From the NCBI GenBank assembly GCA_944324305.1, contig CALUVV010000004.1, forward strand, positions 158,652 to 222,651: DNA of 64,000 bases, read 5' to 3'. This document shows positions 16,110 to 27,044 of this stretch, piece after piece. This DNA is from Candidatus Gastranaerophilales bacterium. Lineage in GTDB: Bacteria; Cyanobacteriota; Vampirovibrionia; Gastranaerophilales; Gastranaerophilaceae. How positions within the stretch are numbered: position 1 is the first letter of the stretch; every line of letters starts with the position of its first letter. The notes under the pieces were generated by a model. It saw only the letters and a list, made by a program, of their open reading frames with translations, was not told where the DNA came from and did not search any database. The translations under genes and the position numbers were made by a program.

Positions 16110-16733
16110 ATGTTGAAAAAATCTTTAATTATGGCAAGTGTATTGGTATTTGCGTCAACAGCAATGTGCTATGCAGAAGAAAATGCAGCTCAAAAAGCTG
16201 TTGAACCGGCAGCACCTGCTGTTGCTGCACCGGCTGTTCCTCATTGCAAAAAGCCTCCTATGAACCCGGAATTTAAAAAACGTCAGGAAGCTTTTGAAAA
16301 ACGTCTGAAATTAACAGATGAACAGAAAGCTAAGGCAGAACAAATCCGCCAAAAAGGTCACGAACAAATGAAACCTATTATGGAAAAATTAAAAGAAAAA
16401 CGTATGGAAGCAGACGCTGTTAAACGTTCAAGAATGGCAGTCGAAATGCAGCAGGAAAAACTTGCAGAGCTTCATAAAGAAATTAAAGCCCTTAAACGTG
16501 CTGCGCATGAACTTCGTATGAAAAATATGCAGGAATTTGAAGCAATTTTGACTAAAAAACAGTTAAAAGAATTGAGAAAAATGAAAGAAGAAGGCCGTAA
16601 AAACTTTGAAAAAAGACATAAAAAAGGCGGACATCCGCATTTTGACGGACCGCGTCCGGGGTTTGGCCCTGAAGGCCCCGGCCCCAGACCTGAAGGTCCG
16701 TTCCCTGAACCTCCTGCTCCGGAAGCTAAATAG
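16110..16733 (+). CDS. Periplasmic Spy/CpxP-like LTxxQ protein
   Basis: A signal peptide (KKSLIMASVLVFASTAMCYA) is followed by an Ala/Pro linker, then a long helical body with two LTxxQ-type motifs: LTDEQKAKAEQI (about residue 70) and LTKKQLKELRKM (about 150). Such proteins (Spy, CpxP, CnrX, ZraP) are periplasmic chaperones or metal sensors tied to envelope stress. The C-terminus is Gly/Pro/His-rich, and the His residues (HKKGGHPHF) could bind metal. It is the last gene of the anti-sigma/sigma operon and is followed by a terminator. The arrangement recalls CnrYXH, where a periplasmic sensor acts on the anti-sigma factor. Confidence 0.8.
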   Translation: MLKKSLIMASVLVFASTAMCYAEENAAQKAVEPAAPAVAAPAVPHCKKPPMNPEFKKRQEAFEKRLKLTDEQKAKAEQIRQKGHEQMKPIMEKLKEKRMEADAVKRSRMAVEMQQEKLAELHKEIKALKRAAHELRMKNMQEFEAILTKKQLKELRKMKEEGRKNFEKRHKKGGHPHFDGPRPGFGPEGPGPRPEGPFPEPPAPEAK

Positions 16734-16742
16734 TTAAATCAG

Positions 16743-16770
16743 AAAGGGTTGACTAAAAATCAACCCTTTT
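16743..16770 (+). terminator. Terminator after the LTxxQ gene
   Basis: Stem AAAGGGTTGA / TCAACCCTTT with a 7-base loop and short T run. Confidence 0.85.
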
Positions 16771-16796
16771 ATAATATTTAAAATAGGAGCTGGCAA

Positions 16797-17717
16797 ATGG
16801 AAATATCAGAAAACATTTTAAATTTAATAGGCAAAACACCGCTTGTAAAAATAAACAAGTTAAATGAAGACGGATATGCAGCCGTTGCTGCAAAATTGGA
16901 AAGTTTTAATCCCGGCGGATCAATAAAAGACAGACCTGCATTAAATATGATTGAAGATGCGGAAAGGAAAGGGCTTTTAACACCCGGTGCCGTTGTAATT
17001 GAACCTACAAGCGGAAATACCGGTATAGGTCTTGCCATGGTTTGTGCCGTTAAAGGGTATAAGATGATTTTGACAATGCCCGAAACAATGAGTTTGGAAC
17101 GCAGAAAACTGCTGCAGGCTTTTGGTGCCGAACTTGTTTTGACTGAGGGTGACAAAGGTATGAAGGGAGCAGTTGACAAAGCTATGGAACTTAAAGAGCA
17201 AATTCCCGATTCATTTATTCCTATGCAGTTCAATAATCCCTCAAACCCTGAAATACATGAAAAAACAACTGCCGAAGAAATCTGGAATGATACTGACGGT
17301 AAAGTTGATATTGTTATTGCAGGCGTTGGCACCGGCGGCACAATTTCAGGAATAGGAAAAAGATTAAAAGAAAAAAATCCGAACATAAAAATTGTAGCTG
17401 TTGAACCTTTTCGTTCACAGGTTTTAGCGGGTAAAGCGGCGGGGCAGCATGCTATTCAGGGAATAGGTGCAAATTTCGTCCCGAGAAATTTTAACAGAGA
17501 TGTTGTTGATATTATTTATCCCGTGGGTGATATTGATGCTGTCGAAACAGCAAGAAAACTTGCTTCGTATGAGGGGATTTTATGCGGAATTTCATCCGGA
17601 GCCGCAGTTTTTGCAGCTTTAGAATTCTCTAAAATGCGTGATAATGAGAATAAGTTAATTGTCCCGATTTTACCTGATACCGGAGAGAGGTATTTGTCCG
17701 GCATTTTGTTTAGTTAA
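16797..17717 (+). CDS. cysK: Cysteine synthase (O-acetylserine sulfhydrylase)
   Basis: Makes cysteine from O-acetylserine and sulfide with PLP. The 306-residue product has the PLP lysine in NPGGSIKDRPALNM (about residue 42), the substrate loop TSGNTGIGLA (about 68-77), the phosphate-binding loop GVGTGGTISGIG (about 175-186) and the C-terminal GISSGAAV with the pyridine-nitrogen Ser. Length matches CysK. An AGGAGC binding site precedes the ATG. No cysE neighbour is visible, so whether it uses another acceptor substrate is untested. Confidence 0.92.
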   Translation: MEISENILNLIGKTPLVKINKLNEDGYAAVAAKLESFNPGGSIKDRPALNMIEDAERKGLLTPGAVVIEPTSGNTGIGLAMVCAVKGYKMILTMPETMSLERRKLLQAFGAELVLTEGDKGMKGAVDKAMELKEQIPDSFIPMQFNNPSNPEIHEKTTAEEIWNDTDGKVDIVIAGVGTGGTISGIGKRLKEKNPNIKIVAVEPFRSQVLAGKAAGQHAIQGIGANFVPRNFNRDVVDIIYPVGDIDAVETARKLASYEGILCGISSGAAVFAALEFSKMRDNENKLIVPILPDTGERYLSGILFS

Positions 17718-17800
17718 TTTTTGTAACAAAATATATTTATCTTGAAATTGCCTCTTTTTGCAGGTGTTTATATAAATATAACGTAATTTAGAGGAGCTTT

Positions 17801-20088
17801 ATGGTAAGTATAAATATTGGCGACGGCCAGGGCATTACATACGCTATTCAAGATGCAATAGGTGCTAAAAATATTAAAAATAAAGACTTAGCCAGCTGGC
17901 AAAAGGTTATGGCAGAAGTTAATAATGCTCAAAATAAAATTAACCAGCATAATAAGGCAAATCCTGATAATAAAGAAAAAAGTATTTTTACGGGCGGTAA
18001 TAATGTAAATGAGATTGGCGATAAAACAAAGTACCATAAGAATTTTGTTGTTCAGAAGGGTACTATAGAAATTGATGACAGTACATGGAAGAAAATTGTT
18101 CAAATTTTAACAGGAAAAACATCTGAGACAAAACCTCAAGAAGAACCGCAGAAAGCTCCCGAACCATTAGATGCCAAACCGCAGAAACTCGGGGGGGGGG
18201 CAGATATCCCTGATACCATAGAGCTTTCTGATGCGGCAAAAAGAGCTGCAACAGAAAGCAGGATTGATACTCTCGGCGGCAAAATAATAGAACGTTCTGT
18301 TAATGGCGAAAAACAGGATATTGCAGTTGTCGAAATTAACGGACAAAAAGTCAGGAGAGAAATAAATGAGGACGGAACTCTCGGAGACACTTTAGCCGCA
18401 ACTAAAACTTTCGGTAAAAATAAATACATTTCAGGTGATTTTCTTCCTGAAACAAAAATCCTTGAGCGCGAAGTTAACGGAAAAAAACAGCAAATAGGTA
18501 TTTATGAAGATGAAAACGGTAATAAAGTAAGAAAACTCGTAGTTACTGACGAACAAACAGGTAAAACAACTTTAGGTGAAAATTTGGTAACCGTTTCTAC
18601 CATGGGTAAAAATAAATATGTAACCGAAAGTAAGTTTAATTCCGATGTAAAAACAATGCTTGGTCTCGGAGAAGATGAACAAATTCCGGACGGCTTAAAA
18701 GCAGAATACGTTACTATCGGTGGAGAATCCTCAATAGTTATTAAAAAAGACGGTAAAGTTATGGATTCATCTCAATTAAGAGCATATATGGCCGAATATA
18801 GAGCGAATGATACCAAACTTGCGGAAGCTTTTGATAATTCGTTTAACACAACAGGGCAGGCAGAAATCGGCGATGCCGCAAAACTTGCAAAATCTCAAAT
18901 GAATTTAATAAATAATAAATTCGGGGATAAGCAAGGCAATATCAGTTCGGATGATATGTTTAATTACGAGCTTGCCTCTGCGGAAAAACAGCTTGGCAGA
19001 AAATTAACTGATGATGAAATGGCTAATCTGCGTGCAATGTCAGATTTAAACTTTACAATTTTTGACACAGACGAAAGCGGAGACATTACCGAAGCGGAAT
19101 TAAAAGCTTTTATAACAAATGCTAATGAAGATAACAACTCAATACTTACAGATAAAGAACGAACTGAATATGCAGAAAAAGTCTTTGGAGAAAGAGCCAA
19201 TAAAAATATTACATTGGCAGAAAATAACGGATATACTTTAAATAGTATTGTTTATAACGGTGTGGATACTCCTGTTTATCAAAAAGACGGAAAGACCTAT
19301 CTTGCTGACCCCATAACATTTAAAGTCGGAGAAGAGTTCATTCCCGATGAAACATCGGGGGGGGGGCACTAAAAGCTGATGAAAAGATAGTTCCCAAAAA
19401 CCAAGAGCCGATAAATGAGCTAAAACTTTCACAAAATACCGGCGATAATATTGTAGAACCTTCTAAAAAGCAGCCTGCTAATCAGGTATTGTCAGATATT
19501 AAATCTTTGAAAACAGGCCAATCTTATACATTTACAAAGGTTAATACAAGTTTGGAGGTTATTGACGGAAATCTTCAAAATATTGAATATTCAATTCAAT
19601 ACATAGCTTCTAAAGATGCTAACGGTAACATAACAGTTAAAAATCAAAATAATGGTGATATTGCCGTATATAACAGTAACGGAGAACCGATTGCAAATGA
19701 AACCGACAATGGCTTATTTGATGTCAAATGCAATTTTGGGAAAATTCGTACTCATGATGACTATCTGAATAATGTTCAAACACTGGACTTATCTGAAGCA
19801 AACTTTAATTATTTTGGCGGGATAGACCAGTTTTTATTAGAAGTTTCCAAATTGGATGGTGCTGCTGTTTATAATTCGAGCGGTAATCTTTTATTCTCCT
19901 GTGAAAGAGGCGGATATGATGAACCTGATATTTTTAAAGGAGAGAATGGACAAAACTTAACAAAAAAACAAGTTGAAGATTTAATTAGAAATAATAAACT
20001 GTCAAAAATAGAAATAAAAGATGTATTTAATCTTAGACATGTTCAAGAATACCATAATTTAGAAGATGATATCAACAGTCCCTTTTAA
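17801..20088 (+). CDS. Hypothetical EF-hand-like protein, split by a G10 tract
   Basis: From ATG 17801 (GAGGAG site) the frame runs to a stop at 19372 (523 aa) just after the G tract at 19357-19366. One extra G there (or two fewer) joins it in frame to the following open region and gives one 762-residue protein ending at 20088. An earlier G tract at 18191-18200 is in frame at ten and encodes GGG. No signal peptide is obvious. Two tandem repeats of ~60 residues (VNGEKQDIAVVEINGQKVRR / VNGKKQQIGIYEDENGNKVR) lie at about 165-290. A canonical EF-hand loop (FDTDESGDITEAEL) at about 425 suggests Ca binding. Function unknown. Confidence 0.6.
18191..18200 (+). repeat. G10 tract (C-G10-C), in frame
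   Basis: Ten G flanked by CTC and CAG inside the 762-codon gene, encoding Gly-Gly-Gly. The frame is open on both sides at ten. Confidence 0.9.
19357..19366 (+). repeat. G10 tract (C-G10-C), truncating
   Basis: Ten G flanked by ATC and CAC. At ten the frame ends two codons later; at 11 or 8 it continues for another 240 codons. Confidence 0.9.
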
Positions 20089-20091
20089 TAA

Positions 20092-20122
20092 AACGGTCAG
20101 GTAAAAAATTTACCTGACCGTT
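20092..20122. terminator. Terminator between the EF-hand-like gene and groEL
   Basis: Perfect 14-base stem AACGGTCAGGTAAA / TTTACCTGACCGTT with a 3-base loop; serves the two convergent genes. The T run is short. Confidence 0.75.
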
Positions 20123-20145
20123 ATTAATATTATTAAAAAAGCAGA

Positions 20146-21792
<1,647 letters not shown>

Positions 21793-21819
21793 CTATTTCT
21801 CCTTTGATACTTTTTATAC

Positions 21820-21926
21820 GCCTCGCATTAAACGCCACCGCTCGCGTTTGCAGTCAAGAACGCGGTCTCGCCTGTCCGCACGCTCGTCTCTTCGATTGCT
21901 ACGCAATCTCCGTGGCTCCGCTCGGC
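21820..21926 (-). repeat. GC-rich structured spacer between groES and groEL
   Basis: About 105 bases of much higher GC than the surrounding DNA, with several self-complementary segments, including GATTGC-GTA-GCAATC read on the minus strand, and CG-rich words such as GAGCGGAGCCACGG. No open frame. It sits inside the groESL operon and would be part of the mRNA. It looks like an inserted dispersed palindromic repeat; it could also act as a processing or attenuation element. Only one copy is seen in the window. Confidence 0.5.
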
Positions 21927-22211
21927 TTACTCAATAATTGCTAATGCATCTTTGATTGATAAAATTTTATATTCTACACCGTCCATTTTAATATCTGTTC
22001 CAGCATATTTAGCATAAAGAACAGTATCGCCAACTTTAACATCCATAGGTTCTCTTTCGCCTTTATCGTTAAGTTTTCCGAGGCCTACAGCTACAACTTC
22101 ACCTTTTTGAGGCTTTTCTTTAGCACTGTCGGGAATAAAAATTCCGCCTGAAGTTTGTTCCGTATCTTCGATAACTTTAATAACAATTCTGTCACCTAAT
22201 GGTTTTAACAT
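21927..22211 (-). CDS. groES: Co-chaperonin GroES (Hsp10)
   Basis: The 94-residue product begins [20 protein letters not shown], carries the mobile loop [20 protein letters not shown] that contacts GroEL, and ends with [14 protein letters not shown]. Length is normal. It caps the GroEL ring. It is the first gene of the groESL operon; no CIRCE element (TTAGCACTC repeat) was found upstream, but an inverted repeat lies 64-95 bases before the start. Confidence 0.97.
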   Translation of the reverse strand: MLKPLGDRIVIKVIEDTEQTSGGIFIPDSAKEKPQKGEVVAVGLGKLNDKGEREPMDVKVGDTVLYAKYAGTDIKMDGVEYKILSIKDALAIIE

Positions 22212-22274
22212 AATATAATCCCCTTTCTTCTACTAAACTTTATTACAATTATATTTATATACCGAATTTTAAAG

Positions 22275-22306
22275 AAAATTAATTTCCTTAAGGAAAAATT
22301 AATTTT
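22275..22306. promoter_or_regulatory. Inverted repeat upstream of groES and pilin-like gene 3
   Basis: AAAATTAATTTCC (22275-22287) faces GGAAAAATTAATTTT (22292-22306) around TTAA. It lies in the divergent region between groES and the third pilin-like gene and could be an operator for either. Not a CIRCE sequence. Confidence 0.4.
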
Positions 22307-22365
22307 TCAATTGAAATTATACTAAAAAATTGGTATAATCTTATATAGTTAAGAAAGGAGCGATA

Positions 22366-23108
22366 ATGAAAAATTTATTTAATTCATCCACGCGGGGGGG
22401 GGGCGTACTTTAAGCTCCAATAACGGTTTTACCCTTGCGGAAGTTTTGGTAACGTTAGGTATCATAGGTGTGGTCTCTGCGATGACCGTGCCTTCTTTAA
22501 TGCAAAATCATCAGCGTAAGACTTATGTAACACAGCTGCATAAAGTATACAATGAATTAAATCAGGCATTATTGCAGTACCAGACGGACAGAAACGCTGT
22601 AAATTTATCGGAAGCAGGCTTAACAACAGTAAATTCTCTGTCTGAATTTTTTAAAAAATATTTTAAAATTGTTCAAGATTGCGGCGATGATCAAACTCCT
22701 TGTTTTTCTGACAGTTACAAAAAAATTGCCGGGACTGATGCCGCTGTTACCTGTGCACATAACTGCATGGTGCTTGCAAATGGGGCTGCTATCGGAACGG
22801 CTAATGAATTCTTAAGCGGACAAACAATAATTGCGCAAATTGTTGTTGATATAAACGGGCAAAAAGGACCTAATATATTAGGCAGAGATGCTTTTTCTTT
22901 ATTCTTATATAAAAACGGAGTTATAGACGATTTAACAAGTGCCGACATATCAGATGATACTAACTATGAATGGGGCTTTGCTTCAGCACCTTTAACAAAA
23001 GAACAGAGGGATGCAAATTTTACCTTTGGGTGTGAGAGTTCAGACGGCGGGCGTTGGCACGGGTGTTTCGGTAAAATCTTGAATGATAACTGGGAAATGA
23101 ATTACTAA
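22366..23108 (+). CDS. Type IV pilin-like protein 3, frame-shifted at a G10 tract
   Basis: ATG 22366 with a strong AAAGGAG site; a TGGTATAAT extended -10 lies at about 22331-22339. It opens MKNLFNSSTRGGG, then the ten G at 22394-22403 lead to TAA at 22411. With 11 (or 8) G the product is 247 residues: a 21-residue leader ending in Gly, then FTLAEVLVTLGIIGVVSAMT. The central region differs from pilins 1 and 2 and contains several Cys (CAHNC, FGCESSDGG). The C-terminus GCFGKILNDNWEMNY is conserved. A strong terminator follows. Either a phase-off allele or a miscounted homopolymer. Confidence 0.75.
22394..22403 (+). repeat. G10 tract (C-G10-C) in pilin-like gene 3
   Basis: Ten G within ACGCG10CGTA, same context as pilins 1 and 2. 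The frame is closed at 10 and open at 11 or 8. Confidence 0.9.
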
Positions 23109-23111
23109 GTT

Positions 23112-23155
23112 AATATAAGTTTATAGCCTTGTAAGGTTATAAACTTATATTTTGT
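23112..23155 (+). terminator. Terminator after pilin-like gene 3
   Basis: A 17-base AT-rich stem (AATATAAGTTTATAGCC with GGTTATAAACTTATATT, one G-T pair) and a 6-base loop, followed by T. Confidence 0.8.
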
Positions 23156-23173
23156 TTATGTTATTCTGAAACT

Positions 23174-25003
23174 ATGAAACGGGTTATTTATGTTATCTTA
23201 GTTTTGCTGATTGTTTTGGGGCTTGGAAAGGCTTGTATAAGGGCTGATGTGGCAGAGTTTCAAAAACCTGTTTTACGCCCGAAAACAGAAGTTATTGATG
23301 CTGACTATCCGCTTGAAAAGAATGTAACAATAAACGGTGTTGATTATTTGCAGTCTCAGGCGCCTATAGGAAAGTTCGGAGGAACTTTTGTTTCTTCTAC
23401 AATAGGAGAAGGTCCTAAAACTTTTAATCCGTTCAACTCGAAAGATAATATTTCGTCGCAGATGTCTGAAATTATGTATGACGGATTAGTTACTACAGAT
23501 CCAGTAACAGGTGACACTATTCCGAAACTTGCAAAGTCTTTTACTGTTAACGGCAGAGAATACCTTATAAATTTAAGGCACGGTTTAAAATGGTCAGACG
23601 GTGAACCTATTACGGCTGACGATGTTGTATTTACCTGGCAGAACATTATATTGGATGGTTTCGGAAATACTTCTATCAGGGATTCCATTGTAATTGACGG
23701 TAAACTCCCGACTGTCGAGAAAATTGATGATTATACGGTGAGATTTATTACGCCTCAGCCGTTTGCTCCGTTTCTGAGGATGCTTGCTTCTCCTATTGCG
23801 CCCAAACATGTTTTCGAACCTGCGGTAAAACGCGGAAAATCATATTTTGAAGGCTTTTTGTCAACAAATACCAATCCTAAAGACTTTGTGACTTCTGGAG
23901 CATTCAGGCTTAAAGAATATGTGCCCGCTCAAAGGGTTGTATTTGAAAGAAATCCCGATTATTACGTAATTAATAAAGACGATAAAAAACTTCCCTATTT
24001 GGATAAACTCGTTTATTTAATCGTAGGCGATATAAATAATCAGGTATTGAAATTTGAAGGCGGAGAACTTGACGAAATCAGCCTTCAGGGTGCAAATGTC
24101 GCCCGTTTTAAAGAAATGGAAAAACACGGGGATTTTACTGTTTATAATATAGGTCCCGACACGGGCACTATGTATATTGCCATGAACATGAACAACCGCA
24201 AAAACGATAAGGGCAAATATTATGTTGACCCCAAAAAACAGTTGTGGTTTCAGGATAAAAATTTTAGAAAAGCGGTTGATTATGCAATAGACCGTAAGAA
24301 TATGGTGTTTAATATTGCAAACGGGCTTGCGGAACCTCTTTATACCCCCGAAACACTTAATTCAATATTTTTAAACAAAGAACTTAAAGGCTATGATAAA
24401 GATATTGAAAAATCAAAAGAATTACTTAAACAATCTGGCTTTTATTGGGACAAAGCAGGACACTTAAGAGATAAATTCGGAAATCATGTAGAATTTGATT
24501 TATACACTAATGCGGGCAACACCGAACGTGAAGCAATCGGGGTTATGGTAAAACAAGACCTTGAAGATTTGGGAATGAAAATTAATTTTAAGCCCATTGA
24601 ATTCAATTCTCTTGTAAATAAGCTTATGGCAACTCTTGATTGGGATATGGTTATAATGGGGTTTACAGGCTCCCCTCTTGAGCCGAACGGTGGGAAAAAC
24701 GTATGGCTGTCAGACGGAACACTGCATATTTTTAACCAGCGTCTTGAAAAAGATTTGAACAGCAGACGCTATCCTTTTGAAAAACGTTTGGATTATCTGT
24801 ATACTCAAGGGGCTCTTGCAACAAAATTTGAGGACAGAAAAAAGTTTTATGACGAGTATCAGGCGATTGTTTATGACGAAAAGCCTATGATATATATTTA
24901 TTCCCCTATAAGAATTGTTGCTTTAAGAAATAAATTTAAAAATATATATCCGACAAGCCTTGGCGGGGTTACGCATAACATTGAGGAGATATTCATAGAG
25001 TAA
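23174..25003 (+). CDS. Peptide ABC transporter substrate-binding protein
   Basis: A 609-residue family 5 (OppA/DppA-type) solute-binding protein. The N-terminal hydrophobic segment (VIYVILVLLIVLGLGKAC) ends in a Cys and could be a signal anchor or atypical lipoprotein signal. Family motifs include the region around TFNPFNSKDNISSQMSEIMY, LAKSFTVNGREYLINLRHGL, KWSDGEPITADDVVFTWQ and FRKAVDYAIDRKNMV. It would bind oligopeptides in the periplasm and deliver them to the two permeases encoded downstream; its stop overlaps the next start (TAATG). No ATPase genes are present in this operon. Confidence 0.9.
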   Translation: MKRVIYVILVLLIVLGLGKACIRADVAEFQKPVLRPKTEVIDADYPLEKNVTINGVDYLQSQAPIGKFGGTFVSSTIGEGPKTFNPFNSKDNISSQMSEIMYDGLVTTDPVTGDTIPKLAKSFTVNGREYLINLRHGLKWSDGEPITADDVVFTWQNIILDGFGNTSIRDSIVIDGKLPTVEKIDDYTVRFITPQPFAPFLRMLASPIAPKHVFEPAVKRGKSYFEGFLSTNTNPKDFVTSGAFRLKEYVPAQRVVFERNPDYYVINKDDKKLPYLDKLVYLIVGDINNQVLKFEGGELDEISLQGANVARFKEMEKHGDFTVYNIGPDTGTMYIAMNMNNRKNDKGKYYVDPKKQLWFQDKNFRKAVDYAIDRKNMVFNIANGLAEPLYTPETLNSIFLNKELKGYDKDIEKSKELLKQSGFYWDKAGHLRDKFGNHVEFDLYTNAGNTEREAIGVMVKQDLEDLGMKINFKPIEFNSLVNKLMATLDWDMVIMGFTGSPLEPNGGKNVWLSDGTLHIFNQRLEKDLNSRRYPFEKRLDYLYTQGALATKFEDRKKFYDEYQAIVYDEKPMIYIYSPIRIVALRNKFKNIYPTSLGGVTHNIEEIFIE

Positions 25004-25980
25004 TGCAAATTCTAATATATATATTAAAACGAATACTTCAAACTATACCATTGCTTATAATCGTTTCACTGATAAGCTTTTTTATAATACGGCTGTCACC
25101 TGTTGACCCGCTTGCGGAATTAAGGCTTAACCCTTCGGTTTCAAAAGAAACATTGCAGAAAGAAACCGAAAGGCTCGGGCTTGATAAACCTATTATTGTT
25201 CAGTACGCCAAATGGGCAAAGTCGTTTATAAAAGGAGATTTGGGTGTAACTTCAAACGGCGAGCAGGTAAGCACCAAGTTAAAAGAACGTATACCGAATA
25301 CTTTGCTTTTAACAGTTATTGTAATATTTTTGTCATGGGCAGCCGGTGTTCCTCTGGGTATTCTTGCCGCTGTATATTGGAAAACTCCTTTTGACAGAAT
25401 TTTAACCGTTTTGACAAGTATCGGAATGGCAATACCGTCTTTCTTCTTTGCGGTTTTGCTTTTAATATTTGCGGTTAAAACAGGCTGGTTTCCCGTCGGC
25501 GGGCTTACAAGTTCAAATTTTCTGGAAATGACATTCCAGCAAAAAGTCTGGGATATCACCCACCACCTCGTTTTGCCTGTAACTGTATTGTTTACTCTTT
25601 CTCTTGCGGGACTTCAAAGACAGATGAGAGGAAATCTTCTTGATGTTTTGGACAGCGATTATGTTAAGTTTGCAAGAGCAAAGGGGGTAAGTGAATTTAA
25701 AGTCATATTTAAACATGCTTTACGTAATGCTGTTAATCCGCTTATAACTCTTTTGGGTTTTGAATTTGCAGGACTTTTAAGCGGTGCTGCGCTTACGGAA
25801 TACGTGTTTCAATATCCGGGGCTCGGGCGTTTGATTTTGGAAGCTGTTCTGAAATCTGACATAAACCTTGTTATGGCATCATTAATGATGGGGGCTGTAA
25901 TGCTTATTTTAGGCAACTTAATCGCGGATATTCTGCTTATAATTACCGACCCGCGTATAAGAGAAGGGAGCAGGGCATGA
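25003..25980 (+). CDS. Peptide ABC transporter permease (OppB/DppB type)
   Basis: A 325-residue inner-membrane permease with six predicted helices. The N-terminus (ILKRILQTIPLLIIVSLISF) is typical of the OppB family. The cytoplasmic EAA loop that docks the ATPase is seen as KGVSEFKVIFKHALRNAVNP at about residues 228-247. It overlaps both neighbours by a few bases, so it is translationally coupled to the binding protein and the second permease. Confidence 0.92.
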   Translation: MQILIYILKRILQTIPLLIIVSLISFFIIRLSPVDPLAELRLNPSVSKETLQKETERLGLDKPIIVQYAKWAKSFIKGDLGVTSNGEQVSTKLKERIPNTLLLTVIVIFLSWAAGVPLGILAAVYWKTPFDRILTVLTSIGMAIPSFFFAVLLLIFAVKTGWFPVGGLTSSNFLEMTFQQKVWDITHHLVLPVTVLFTLSLAGLQRQMRGNLLDVLDSDYVKFARAKGVSEFKVIFKHALRNAVNPLITLLGFEFAGLLSGAALTEYVFQYPGLGRLILEAVLKSDINLVMASLMMGAVMLILGNLIADILLIITDPRIREGSRA

Positions 25981-27044
25981 TTAGGGATTTATTAAAACAA
26001 TTATGGAAAGATAAATTTGCAAGAATTGCGCTTATATTGCTCGGAATAATTTATTTTGCATTGTTTTTCGCTGATTTTATTGCTCCTTATACAAAGGATT
26101 TTTCGGACAGAACAATGGCTTACGTGCCGCCTTCCAAAATTTTTACTATTGATGAAAACGGAAAATTGTCAAAACCTTATACTTATAACTACAAAAGAGA
26201 ATTTGACAGTGAAGAATTAAAAATAATCTATACTTTGGACAGAAGTAAAAAACATTATGTGAAATTCTTCTCGCAGGGGCAGCCTTATAAATTTCTCGGC
26301 TTAATCCCTATGAAGCGCCACCTTGTAACAACCGATAAAGACGGAAGATTATTTCTTCTCGGTACGGATATTAACGGCCGCGATGTATTTTCAAGAATAT
26401 TATTCGGCGGAAGAATTTCAATGACAATCGGATTTCTTGCCTTGTTTGTTCTTTTTCCTATAGGACTTTTATACGGCGGAGTTGCGGGGTATTTCGGCGG
26501 AAAAACCGATATGATAATGATGAGGTTTGCGGAAGCTGTTATGTCAATTCCAAGTTTCTATCTTTTGATTATTCTTGCATCAATTCTGCCTTCAGGCATG
26601 ACAAGCGTACAAAGATTTATGCTGATTGTAATAATCCTTGCATTAATCGGCTGGGCAGGGTTTGCACGTGTTGTCAGAGGCATGGTTTTATCAATTAAAA
26701 ATCAGGAATATGTTCAGGCTGCAAAATCAATCGGAGCATCGCGTTTGAGGATTATCGTAAAACATATTCTGCCGCAGACAACAAGTTTTGTTATTGTCGC
26801 AATGACTTTATCGGTTCCTTCATACATTTTATCGGAATCGGGTTTAAGCTTTTTGGGACTTGGTATTCAGCAGCCGGATGCAAGCTGGGGTAATATGCTT
26901 AAAGAGGCGCAGGAATATACTAATATTATTTACCGTCCATGGCTTTTAACTCCGGGATTTTTAATTTTTATTGCCGTATTGGCATTTAACCTGATTGGTG
27001 ATACAATAAGAGATGTGTTGGATCCGAAAAGTAAGGTGCGCTGA
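25977..27044 (+). CDS. Peptide ABC transporter permease (OppC/DppC type)
   Basis: A 355-residue permease, partner of the preceding one. Longer than usual: about 60 extra residues (KIFTIDENGKLSKPYTYNY and following) lie between the first helix and the transport domain, probably in the periplasm. LGTDINGRDVFSRILFGGR is the family motif before the core helices, and KSIGASRLRIIVKHILPQT is the EAA loop at about 242-260. It overlaps the upstream gene by four bases, and the downstream mgtC-like gene by one. Confidence 0.9.
   Translation: MIRDLLKQLWKDKFARIALILLGIIYFALFFADFIAPYTKDFSDRTMAYVPPSKIFTIDENGKLSKPYTYNYKREFDSEELKIIYTLDRSKKHYVKFFSQGQPYKFLGLIPMKRHLVTTDKDGRLFLLGTDINGRDVFSRILFGGRISMTIGFLALFVLFPIGLLYGGVAGYFGGKTDMIMMRFAEAVMSIPSFYLLIILASILPSGMTSVQRFMLIVIILALIGWAGFARVVRGMVLSIKNQEYVQAAKSIGASRLRIIVKHILPQTTSFVIVAMTLSVPSYILSESGLSFLGLGIQQPDASWGNMLKEAQEYTNIIYRPWLLTPGFLIFIAVLAFNLIGDTIRDVLDPKSKVR

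Noticed and set aside
22212..22365. CIRCE element upstream of groES
   Set aside because: The TTAGCACTC inverted repeat is absent; only an AT-rich palindrome of different sequence is present.
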